A stretch of DNA of 6,581 bases from Bradyrhizobiaceae bacterium (GTDB lineage Bacteria > Pseudomonadota > Alphaproteobacteria > Rhizobiales > Hyphomicrobiaceae). The stretch is taken from assembly GCA_947475855.1 (NCBI GenBank), contig CANJPN010000351.1, positions 1 to 6,581 on the forward strand, written 5' to 3'. The translations under genes were made by a program, and so were the position numbers. The notes beneath the pieces were generated by a model. That model saw nothing but the letters and a program-made list of their open reading frames with translations, made no database searches and was not told the DNA's origin. Positions 1-6,191 of this stretch are shown here, piece by piece (position 1 is the first letter of the stretch; each line of letters starts with the position of its first letter).

Positions 1-36
1 CGCTTCGGTCCATTTGCCGTCTACGAGCTGTCCCAA
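1..36 (-). CDS. Glutathionyl-hydroquinone reductase, N-terminal 12 residues (partial, runs off left edge)
   Basis: Reading the minus strand from position 36 gives MGQLVDGKWTEA, open to the window edge. The G-Q/L-L-V/I-D-G-x-W opening is the characteristic start of xi-class glutathione transferases (YqjG/PcpF/ECM4 type), which reduce glutathionyl-hydroquinones to hydroquinones in the cytoplasm. The start is TTG rather than ATG. It was chosen because a strong Shine-Dalgarno sequence, GAGGAGG, lies 8 bases upstream, and because family members begin at exactly this point. An ATG at 44-42 is out of frame and meets a stop after seven codons. The catalytic Cys and all later domains lie outside the window, so the call rests on 12 residues and a good ribosome site. 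It is divergent from the nicX-like gene. A competing plus-strand reading of the same bases, ending with TAG at 37-39, is less persuasive. Confidence 0.6.
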   Translation of the reverse strand, partial: MGQLVDGKWTEA

Positions 37-44
37 TAGCGCAT

Positions 45-51
45 CCTCCTC
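45..51 (-). promoter_or_regulatory. Ribosome binding site GAGGAGG for the hydroquinone reductase
   Basis: Minus-strand GAGGAGG is a near-perfect anti-16S match with an 8-base spacer to the TTG at 36-34. It is the main reason for accepting a TTG start. The ATG that directly abuts it is too close and out of frame. Confidence 0.6.
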
Positions 52-71
52 AACCAATCGGAGTTGCCGGC

Positions 72-100
72 TTGGCCGCTCTCCACGCAAAGGCTAGCTT
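72..100 (+). promoter_or_regulatory. Candidate sigma70 promoter for the nicX-like gene
   Basis: TTGGCC (72-77), a 17-base spacer, and TAGCTT (95-100) form a weak sigma70-like pair on the plus strand. Its -10 shares the bases CTAGC with the minus-strand -10, so the two promoters would overlap back to back. A start near 107 would leave a ~60-base leader before the ATG at 169 and would rule out the upstream TTG at 64 as the translation start. Each hexamer matches only partly. Confidence 0.22.
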
Positions 101-119
101 CGCGGGATGTAATTGCCAA
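91..119 (-). promoter_or_regulatory. Candidate sigma70 promoter for the hydroquinone reductase
   Basis: On the minus strand, TTGGCA (119-114, five of six to the -35 consensus) is followed after 17 bases by TAGCCT (96-91, three of six to the -10 consensus). Transcription would start near 84, giving a leader of about 50 bases that contains the GAGGAGG site. The spacing is ideal but the -10 is weak. This is a motif match by eye only. Confidence 0.3.
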
Positions 120-121
120 CC

Positions 122-144
122 AAATGCTTGCACAAAATGCTTGC
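122..144. repeat. Tandem direct repeat of AAATGCTTGC, 13-base period
   Basis: AAATGCTTGC occurs identically at 122-131 and 135-144, separated by three bases. It lies between the candidate divergent promoters and the nicX start, next to the minus-strand -35. Exact 10-base repeats at this spacing in a divergent control region may be a regulator binding site. The function is inferred from position alone. Confidence 0.4.
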
Positions 145-153
145 TCTGACTTC

Positions 154-160
154 AGGGGGA
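154..160 (+). promoter_or_regulatory. Ribosome binding site AGGGGGA that sets the nicX start
   Basis: The purine-rich AGGGGGA lies 8 bases before the ATG at 169, an ordinary spacing. The in-frame ATG at 160 overlaps this element, so it cannot use it. The earlier in-frame candidates (TTG 64, ATG 124) have no comparable site. It therefore favours 169 as the start. Confidence 0.5.
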
Positions 161-168
161 TGCTGCCG

Positions 169-1212
169 ATGATTGCCGACCGGATCGAGGGCAAGTGGAT
201 CGACGCGTTCTGCGAGGTATTCGAGCGGTGCGCCGTAAAGCGTGGTGATACGGCAGCGATTTTGTCCGAGACCCAGTCTCGGGCACTGAACGTACACCTG
301 GCGGAGCTGGCGCTACTGCGTCTGGGGGCGCGGCCGTTCCACATCGTGATGCCGACGCCGCGCAATCCTCATGCGGTGCCGGTTCGTTCGACCGGGGCGA
401 GCGAGGCGATCGGCAAGCTCGGGCCGGTCGTGTCCGCGCTGGGGCAGGCGGGTTTCGTGGTCGACGTAACGCTCGAAGGGCTGATGCATGCGCCCGAGAC
501 GCCGGAGATATTGAAGGCGGGCGCGCGCATTCTCGTTATCTCGAACGAGCACCCGGAAGCGCTGGAGCGGATGCGGCCGGACGGTGCTTTGGAAGTACGT
601 GTGCGGGCGGCGGTGAAACGTCTGCGCGGGGCGAAGCTGATGACGGTCATCTCAGGCGCCGGGACGGATCTATCGGTCGATCTCAGCGGGGCTTCGACGG
701 TCGGCGTGTGGGGCTGGACGGATCGCGCGGGGACGCTCGCGCATTGGCCGGGTGGCGTCGTCGTAAGTTTTCCGAGGGGAGGGGCTGTGAACGGGACGCT
801 GGTGCTCGACCGCGGCGACATGAACCTCACGTTCAAGCGATATCTGGAATCGCAGGTTCGGTTGATGATCGAAGCGGACTACGTGGCGAAGATCGATGGC
901 ACGGGCGTCGATGCGGAGTTGATGCGGCGCTATCTTTCTGCGTGGGGCGACAAGGAGGCTTATGCGGTCAGTCATGTCGGCTACGGGCTCAACGAGAAGG
1001 CTCGCTACGAAGCGCTTGCCATGTACGGCCAGCGCGACACCAACGGTACGGAGTTGCGCGCGGTGGCCGGCAACTTCCTGTTCTCGACCGGGGCGAACGA
1101 GTTCGCGGGGCGCTATACCGCGGGGCATTTCGACATCCCGGTGATGGGGACGACGATCGTGGTGGATGGCGTTGAGGTGGTGAAGGAAGGCCGTGTGGTG
1201 GAGGTGGGGTGA
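169..1212 (+). CDS. nicX: 2,5-dihydroxypyridine 5,6-dioxygenase (NicX family)
   Basis: This predicted cytoplasmic enzyme is a non-haem Fe(II) dioxygenase that opens the ring of 2,5-dihydroxypyridine to N-formylmaleamate in nicotinate/nicotine degradation. The family has an M29-aminopeptidase-like fold, so homologues are often labelled leucyl aminopeptidase. From the ATG at 169 the product is 347 residues, close to the ~350 of Pseudomonas putida NicX. The iron ligands of that enzyme (His265, His318, Asp320) match His269 in SHVGYGL and His320/Asp322 in GHFDIPV. His107 (LMHAP) and His192 (AHWPGG) align with further conserved histidines. Other shared blocks are GTLVLDRGD and GNFLFSTG. The frame is also open upstream from TTG 64 (382 residues), but the ribosome site and family length favour 169. 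The gene converges on the RND permease with 52 bases between stops and no clear terminator there. No nicC, nicD, nicE or nicF is present in the window, so the physiological substrate could be another hydroxypyridine-like ring. Confidence 0.75.
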   Translation: MIADRIEGKWIDAFCEVFERCAVKRGDTAAILSETQSRALNVHLAELALLRLGARPFHIVMPTPRNPHAVPVRSTGASEAIGKLGPVVSALGQAGFVVDVTLEGLMHAPETPEILKAGARILVISNEHPEALERMRPDGALEVRVRAAVKRLRGAKLMTVISGAGTDLSVDLSGASTVGVWGWTDRAGTLAHWPGGVVVSFPRGGAVNGTLVLDRGDMNLTFKRYLESQVRLMIEADYVAKIDGTGVDAELMRRYLSAWGDKEAYAVSHVGYGLNEKARYEALAMYGQRDTNGTELRAVAGNFLFSTGANEFAGRYTAGHFDIPVMGTTIVVDGVEVVKEGRVVEVG

Positions 1213-1264
1213 ACGGGGGAGGTGCGGGGCGTCTTACACGGGGCGCGCGCTGTCGGATTTCCGT

Positions 1265-4200
1265 TCAATTGGGTGTGTCCTGCACAATCGAAGTCCCCGT
1301 CACTGCCTGTTTCAGATGCCGCGGTTTGCGTTGCGAGAAGGTCAGCACCAAAGCGGGCAGGATCAGCAGTATCAGCAGCGGCGCGAATAGCATGCCTCCC
1401 ACGACAACCATTGCCAGTGGCTTCTGCACTTGGCTGCCGATGCCACTGGAAAGAGCCGCCGGAATGAGCCCAACAGCCGCCACGATGCATGTCATCACGA
1501 CGGGGCGCATTTGGGAGCGGCAAGTCTCAAGCATGGCCTCGACTCGATCGACGCCGTCTTCGACCAGCCAGTTGAACTGATTGAGCACGATGATGCCGTC
1601 CATTGTCGCAATTCCGAATAGCGCAATGAAGCCAATCGCCGCCGAGATGCTGAAAGCGATGCCGGACAACCAAAGTGCCGCAACGCCGCCGACAACAGCC
1701 ATCGGAATCACGCTGAGCGCCAGCATCGTGTCAACGAGCGAACCGAAATTGAAGTAGAGCAACACCGCAATAAGCAAAATCGTCATCGGCACGACGACGG
1801 TTAGGCGCGCGATGGCATCCTTCAGGTTGCCGAATTCGCCAACCCACTCCATGCGGCTGCCCACCGGAAGCGGTACTAACTCAGCGATCTTTCGCTGCGC
1901 CTCCTCGATTGTGCTGCCGAGGTCGCGATCGCGCACTGAGAACTTGATCGGGAGATAGCGTTGCTGGCCCTCGCGGTAGATGTAGGAGGCGCCGGACAAC
2001 AGGCGGACGCTTGCCACGTCGCGCAAGGGGATTTGTGAAATTCCGTTGGGGCCTTGCGCTGCGATGGTCAGATCGCGGATGTCTTCGATACCCTTGCGCC
2101 ACTTGGCACCAAGCCGAACGATGATCGGGAAGCGGCGGTCGCTGCCGGGTTCGTAGAGGTCGCCTGCCTGCTCGCCGCCAACGGCAGTTTTGATCGTCGA
2201 GTTGACGTCTGCGGGTGTCAGGCCGTAGCGCGCGGCTTTGGCGCGGTCGATGTCGATTTGCACAGTCGGCTGGCCGAGTGCTGCGAATACTGCAAGATCG
2301 GTGATGCCTGGAACTGTCAGTAGCACCGCCTTGATCTTTTCGGCGGTATCGGTGAGTTGTTTGAGGTCGTTGGCGTAGAGCTTGATCGAGTTCTCGCCTT
2401 TGATGCCCGAGACAGCTTCCGCGACGTTATCCTGTAGGTACTGCGAAAAGTTGAACTCGACGCCGGGGAACTCCTTGGTAAGCTTTTCCAGAATCCCCTT
2501 GGTGAGTTCTTCTTTTCGCTCGACGGATTTCAGCGGCGTGAAGAACTCAGCGTTGAAGAAACCTGATGCGTCGGTCCCGTCGTCGGGCCGGCCGTGCTGT
2601 GAGACCACGGTCTTCACGTCTGGAAACGCCGCGATGATTGTGCGCATTCGGTTGACGTAGGGGTTTGCCTCATCAAGCGATATGGTGGGCGGGAAAGTTG
2701 CCCGGATCCACATGTTGCCTTCCTCGAGCTTGGGTAAGAATTCCATACCGAGCCGAGATCCCATGACCGCCGTCAGCGCGAAGCAGACACATGCGAGGCC
2801 AAGCGTGATTGACCGAAGCTTGATCGAACTCAACAGGGCGGGCACGTAAGCGGCGCGCAAAAAGCGGACGACAAACGTGTCCTTCTCCTCCAGCGTGTCG
2901 GGCAGCATGATCGCGCATAGTGCTGGGGAAACCAGGAATGTTGCCAACAGACCACCGGCGATCGCGTAGGCATAGGTCTTAGCCATGGGGCCGAAGATGT
3001 GCCCCTCGACGCCGGACAGGGTGAACAGAGGCACGAAGCCCGCAATGATGATTGCGGAAGCGAACAGGATCGAACGTCCGACCGAACCGGCTGAATCTGC
3101 GATCACTGTCAACTTGTCGGATGTGCGATGACCCAGGTCGGCGCCTCCGTGCCCTCGCTCGGCGAGACCCAGGAAGATACGCTCGACCATGATGACCGTC
3201 GCGTCGACCACGAGGCCGAAGTCGATGGCGCCGACCGACAACAGGTTGGCCGACTCACCTCGGATCAGCAAAAGCGCGACCGCAAAGAACAATGCGAACG
3301 GGATAGTTGCGGAGACGATCAAGGCCGAGCGAAGATTGCCCAAGAATAGGAACTGGAGCACGAAGATCAACAGGATGCCCTCGACCATGTTCTTCAGCAC
3401 GGTGTGGGTCGTGATATCGATCAGATCCTTGCGGTCATAGATGTAGTCGATCCGGACACCGGGCGGCAGCGCGTTGGTCGAGTTGATCTTCTCGATCTCC
3501 TCACGCACAGCCAAGATCGTCGGCATACTCTTTTCGCCCCGGCGCATCAGCACGATGCCCTCGACGATGTCGTCAGCATCCTCATGACCGGCGATGCCAA
3601 GTCTTGGAACAAAGCCGGCTTGAACTGTTGCGATATCTTTGACCAGGACCGGCGAGCCGCCGCTCTGGGTCAGCATCGTATTACCGATCTCGTCGATCGA
3701 GCGGATCTGACCGACACCGCGGACCACTGCGGCCTGCGCGCCGATGTTGATCGTATTGCCGCCGACATTGAGATTGGCGGCATTGAGTGCCTGCAGAACC
3801 TGCGCAAGCGTGAGCTTGTAGGCAACCAGTTTGTCGAAATCGACGCTGATCTCATAGGTCTTGGTCTTGCCGCCCCAACCGGTAACGTCGATCACTCCGG
3901 GTACAGAGCGGAAGCGGCGCTGCAGGACCCAATCTTGCAGCGTCTTGAGGTCGGTCAGGCTGTAGCCGGGTGGGCCAATCAGCCGGTAACGGATGATTTC
4001 GCCGATGGGGCTCGTCGGTGAAATCTGTGGCAAGGCACCGCTTATCAGTGGCGGCAACTGTGCCAGCCGATTGAGCACCTGCTGCAACGCCTGCTCGTAG
4101 TTATATTCAAAGGTGAACTGCAAACTAACCTGGGACAGGCCGAACAGCGAGGTCGAGCGGACGGCTCTCAGGTTCGGCAGCCCTGCCATCTGCACTTCGA

Positions 4201-4402
4201 CGGGGATCGTTATGTAGCGCTCGACCTCTTCGGCAGAGAGCCCTTGCACTTGGGTCACGACCACCACCATCGGTGGCGTGGGATCCGGGTAAGCCTCGAT
4301 ATTCAGGCGATTGAACAGGAATGCCCCGCCGACCAGCGAGGCGAGAAACATGATAAGCACGAGCATTCGCTGGTGCAGCGAAATACGAATCAGCGCGTTC
4401 AT
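1265..4402 (-). CDS. CzcA/CusA-type RND efflux permease (heavy-metal-efflux family), inner membrane
   Basis: This is the proton-driven inner-membrane pump of a tripartite efflux system. Its 1045 residues equal the usual length for CzcA/CusA (about 1040-1065). The RND plan is complete: TM1 at 12-31, first periplasmic loop to ~335, TM2-TM6 at ~339-500, TM7 at ~530-548, second periplasmic loop to ~865, and TM8-TM12 at ~866-1021. CzcA-type marks include YPDPTPP (38-44), GEIIRYRL (134-141), NLLSVGAIDFG (386-396) and QKPLAMVVVGG (993-1003). The TM4 acids of CzcA (Asp402, Asp408, Glu415) correspond with identical spacing to Asp394, Asp400 and Glu407. However, Asp400 is followed by Ala-Thr and Glu407 by Arg, where characterised metal pumps normally have Gly-Ala or Gly-Ser and Asn. 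I do not see the CusA methionine trio clearly. Export of a divalent cation is the default family expectation, but the substrate is open. The start ATG has GAGG 7 bases upstream. It is the second gene of an operon with the adaptor. G+C is lower than in the flanking genes. Confidence 0.9.
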   Translation of the reverse strand: MNALIRISLHQRMLVLIMFLASLVGGAFLFNRLNIEAYPDPTPPMVVVVTQVQGLSAEEVERYITIPVEVQMAGLPNLRAVRSTSLFGLSQVSLQFTFEYNYEQALQQVLNRLAQLPPLISGALPQISPTSPIGEIIRYRLIGPPGYSLTDLKTLQDWVLQRRFRSVPGVIDVTGWGGKTKTYEISVDFDKLVAYKLTLAQVLQALNAANLNVGGNTINIGAQAAVVRGVGQIRSIDEIGNTMLTQSGGSPVLVKDIATVQAGFVPRLGIAGHEDADDIVEGIVLMRRGEKSMPTILAVREEIEKINSTNALPPGVRIDYIYDRKDLIDITTHTVLKNMVEGILLIFVLQFLFLGNLRSALIVSATIPFALFFAVALLLIRGESANLLSVGAIDFGLVVDATVIMVERIFLGLAERGHGGADLGHRTSDKLTVIADSAGSVGRSILFASAIIIAGFVPLFTLSGVEGHIFGPMAKTYAYAIAGGLLATFLVSPALCAIMLPDTLEEKDTFVVRFLRAAYVPALLSSIKLRSITLGLACVCFALTAVMGSRLGMEFLPKLEEGNMWIRATFPPTISLDEANPYVNRMRTIIAAFPDVKTVVSQHGRPDDGTDASGFFNAEFFTPLKSVERKEELTKGILEKLTKEFPGVEFNFSQYLQDNVAEAVSGIKGENSIKLYANDLKQLTDTAEKIKAVLLTVPGITDLAVFAALGQPTVQIDIDRAKAARYGLTPADVNSTIKTAVGGEQAGDLYEPGSDRRFPIIVRLGAKWRKGIEDIRDLTIAAQGPNGISQIPLRDVASVRLLSGASYIYREGQQRYLPIKFSVRDRDLGSTIEEAQRKIAELVPLPVGSRMEWVGEFGNLKDAIARLTVVVPMTILLIAVLLYFNFGSLVDTMLALSVIPMAVVGGVAALWLSGIAFSISAAIGFIALFGIATMDGIIVLNQFNWLVEDGVDRVEAMLETCRSQMRPVVMTCIVAAVGLIPAALSSGIGSQVQKPLAMVVVGGMLFAPLLILLILPALVLTFSQRKPRHLKQAVTGTSIVQDTPN

Positions 4403-4435
4403 TATTACGCCTCGGCAAAGGCCCGATCCCGGCGG

Positions 4436-5737
4436 CTATTGGCCGTTCAAAGCCAATCGATCGATGAAAAGGCTACCTTTGGCGATCAACTTGTCGCCGT
4501 TGGCGATGCCTTTCAGCACTTGCACCCGATCATTGGATGCGTTGCCAACCACAACGGCCTGCTTGATGACCGATTGATCAGCGCGGACGGCCCATACGTG
4601 AGCATTTTCGCCGTCATAGATGAGCGCACCGCGCGGGATCGACGGCGACGCTTGCTCGCCGGTAGTCACGATATCGACCATAGCAAACATCTCTGGCTTG
4701 AAGATGCCATCTGCATTGGCAAGTTCGGCGCGAACCATGAGGCGCCGTGTCGATGAATCGACGACAGCAGAAACATAGTTGAGCTTGGCTTTGAAAGTAC
4801 GGTCTGGAAGCGCGAGCACGCGGAACTCGACAGGCATGCCCAGGGAGATCGAGGGTGAATCGGTTTCCTTGACGTTTGCTACTACCCAAACGGTGGAGAG
4901 ATCGCCGATGACGAAGACCGGTTCGCTCTGTGCGCCAGCGACGTATTGGCCGGGACCAACCCTTCGTTGAACGACCGTTCCAGACAATGGCGATTTGATC
5001 ACCGTCTCGGGCGTGATCCGGCCTTCCTTTTGGAAGATTGCGATTTCCTGGTCCGTCTTGCCCAGAAGTCGCAGACGATTTTTTGCCGCCTCGAGGGCTG
5101 CCTCCGCCGCGCTCTTGTCGGCAATGGTAGCATTGCGGGTATCTTCTGCGGCTTGGAATTCGCGCTGCGAGCCGGCCTTCGCTTCATAAAGATTTCGCGA
5201 GCGGGCGAAATTGATCTCGGCTAGTCGAAACGCTGAGTTAGCCTTGTTGAGGTTCGCGACAGCACCGACGACTTCGTTCTGTGCCTGAACCATGTCCGAA
5301 GCGGTAATAGTAAAGAGCGGCTGACCAACTTGGATCTTGTCGCCAGCCTTGGCATGTAAAGCGATGACACGGCCAGCGTAGGGCGAGAATACTGGCGTCG
5401 TGTTGTCTTCATCGATTGCAATCCGGCCGTCGGTGGAAATGATCGTGCGGAAGGTGTGCTGTTCTACCTTCTCAACCGACAAGGCGGCCCACTGCGCCGC
5501 CGTAGGCATGAACGAGCCGTCGGTCGCGCGCGAAACGGATTTCGGGGTTGGTTCCCCTCGGCCATGCGCATCGGGGAAGATTTCCAAACCGGAGGTCCAA
5601 GCACCAACCGTCAACAGTGCCGAGGCCAAAACGGTCACGCCGGCGACGAGAAGCCTTCTGGGCACCCGCTGATAGGAAGAAAACGGTTGTGTCGGGCCGT
5701 GCCTTTCATCGCTTGTCGCTTCCCCGAGCTTACCCAT
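4436..5737 (-). CDS. Periplasmic adaptor (membrane fusion protein) of the RND pump, CzcB/HlyD family
   Basis: This protein links the inner-membrane RND permease to an outer-membrane channel. Of its 433 residues, 1-27 are cytosolic and basic near the end, followed by one hydrophobic segment (~28-50) that acts as a signal-anchor. There is no lipobox Cys. The lipoyl/barrel-sandwich halves are at about 119-144 (YAGRVIALHAKAGDKIQVGQ) and 249-277 (SPLSGTVV...GQYV), with an alpha-hairpin between them (~148-240). A beta-barrel spans ~280-360 and a membrane-proximal domain follows to the end. The hairpin contains Arg179, Leu183 and Ser190 in the RxxxLxxxxxxS spacing known to contact TolC-type channels. 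It lacks the His-rich metal-binding extensions found in some CzcB proteins, so the metal specificity is not evident. The start ATG has AGAGG (minus strand, 5748-5744) 6 bases upstream. It is the first gene of the operon, 33 bases before the permease. No channel gene follows. Confidence 0.88.
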   Translation of the reverse strand: MGKLGEATSDERHGPTQPFSSYQRVPRRLLVAGVTVLASALLTVGAWTSGLEIFPDAHGRGEPTPKSVSRATDGSFMPTAAQWAALSVEKVEQHTFRTIISTDGRIAIDEDNTTPVFSPYAGRVIALHAKAGDKIQVGQPLFTITASDMVQAQNEVVGAVANLNKANSAFRLAEINFARSRNLYEAKAGSQREFQAAEDTRNATIADKSAAEAALEAAKNRLRLLGKTDQEIAIFQKEGRITPETVIKSPLSGTVVQRRVGPGQYVAGAQSEPVFVIGDLSTVWVVANVKETDSPSISLGMPVEFRVLALPDRTFKAKLNYVSAVVDSSTRRLMVRAELANADGIFKPEMFAMVDIVTTGEQASPSIPRGALIYDGENAHVWAVRADQSVIKQAVVVGNASNDRVQVLKGIANGDKLIAKGSLFIDRLALNGQ

Positions 5738-5820
5738 TGGAAACCTCTGCTAGAATCGCCCATGCCCGCTCGTCCGGATCGCCATCACTGCGGTGTCCAG
5801 GAAGCTACATAGTGAGGCAA

Positions 5821-5837
5821 GCTGACAGCGTGCTGAC
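5821..5837. promoter_or_regulatory. Candidate operator: GCTGAC repeated 11 bases apart around a CAGCGTGCTG dyad
   Basis: GCTGAC occurs at 5821-5826 and again at 5832-5837, exactly 11 bases apart (about one helical turn). The overlapping CAGC-GT-GCTG (5826-5835) is an inverted repeat. The site lies 84 bases before the adaptor start, where an operator for the pump operon would be expected. No regulator gene in the window identifies who would bind. Confidence 0.25.
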
Positions 5838-6105
5838 CAACTTGTGTGACATGATGCTTATTCACTTAGGCTTCAGGAACTAATCAAAAACTTTTAATCT
5901 CTCCTGTGACGACGACCATGCTGGTGTTGCGCACGGCGGCCGAACGCACGAAGCAAAACGAGTCTGCTACCAAGTCGATTTATTTTTTGGACGGCATGCG
6001 TGCTTTGGATCCGTTGCAACCACCAACGCAGCAAGCTCGTGCCGCAGTACGTTTGTAACGGTTGGCGGGCTGATACCCTTGATGACCGTGTTGTTAGTCG
6101 ATTTC

Positions 6106-6126
6106 AAAAGCCTGCCAACGCCAGGC
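6106..6126 (-). terminator. Weak intrinsic terminator downstream of the acyl-CoA synthetase
   Basis: On the minus strand, GCCTG (6126-6122) pairs with CAGGC (6114-6110) around a 7-base loop and is followed by TTTT (6109-6106). It lies about 65 bases after the synthetase stop, in the right orientation to end that transcript before the pump operon. The 5-bp stem and 4-base T run are short, so termination is likely partial if real. Confidence 0.35.
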
Positions 6127-6191
6127 CGACGTGCTTTGCCGTAGGCGCGAGTTGAAGAATTAGCGAATGTTTCAAGGCGTATGCTGATCGT

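Larger units (their letters stand above)
5738..6191. other. Intergenic region between the acyl-CoA synthetase and the pump operon; no convincing gene
   Basis: These 454 bases are lower in G+C than the coding flanks: hand counts of the rows at 5821, 5881 and 5941 give 48, 50 and 48 percent. The region must hold the promoter of the pump operon, but I could not fix a good -35/-10 pair. The minus strand has AT-rich stretches at 5977-5989 and 5881-5900, and a poor TTGATT element at 5884-5879 with only weak -10 choices downstream. There is a GTTGCAAC palindrome at 6013-6020. A 47-codon plus-strand frame starting with ATG at 5918 has no ribosome site. A 74-codon minus-strand frame (6191-5967) continues the synthetase frame after its TAG and resembles nothing I know. 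No transposase remnant or terminal inverted repeats were recognised. Confidence 0.6.

Noticed and set aside
1..39. Plus-strand frame 1 reads RFGPFAVYELSQ followed by TAG, like the tail of an upstream gene.
   Set aside because: The minus strand over the same bases gives a recognisable protein N-terminus with a strong ribosome site. The 12-residue plus-strand tail matches nothing I know.
369..1128. Long minus-strand frames (about 150 codons each) opposite nicX.
   Set aside because: The plus-strand frame carries conserved iron ligands and family blocks. The opposite frames are Arg/Pro/Ser-rich, as expected of shadows in high-GC DNA.
1213..1264. A possible bidirectional terminator between the convergent nicX and permease stops.
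   Set aside because: No stem-loop with a T run is visible on either strand in these 52 bases.
3404..4021. A 205-codon plus-strand open frame inside the permease gene.
   Set aside because: It lies wholly antisense to the conserved RND coding frame, has no recognisable domain, and is explained as a shadow of codon bias.
5971..5991. A T-rich run (ATTTATTTTTTGG) that might be a plus-strand terminator.
   Set aside because: Only a 4-bp CCAA/TTGG pairing surrounds it, no GC-rich hairpin precedes it, and no plus-strand gene ends there.
5918..6058. A 47-codon plus-strand frame starting with ATG in the intergenic region.
   Set aside because: There is no Shine-Dalgarno sequence and no recognisable motif, and the length is common by chance.
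5738..6191. A possible insertion-sequence scar or att site marking the edge of an acquired pump operon.
   Set aside because: I found no terminal inverted repeats, target duplication, tRNA fragment or transposase-like translation.
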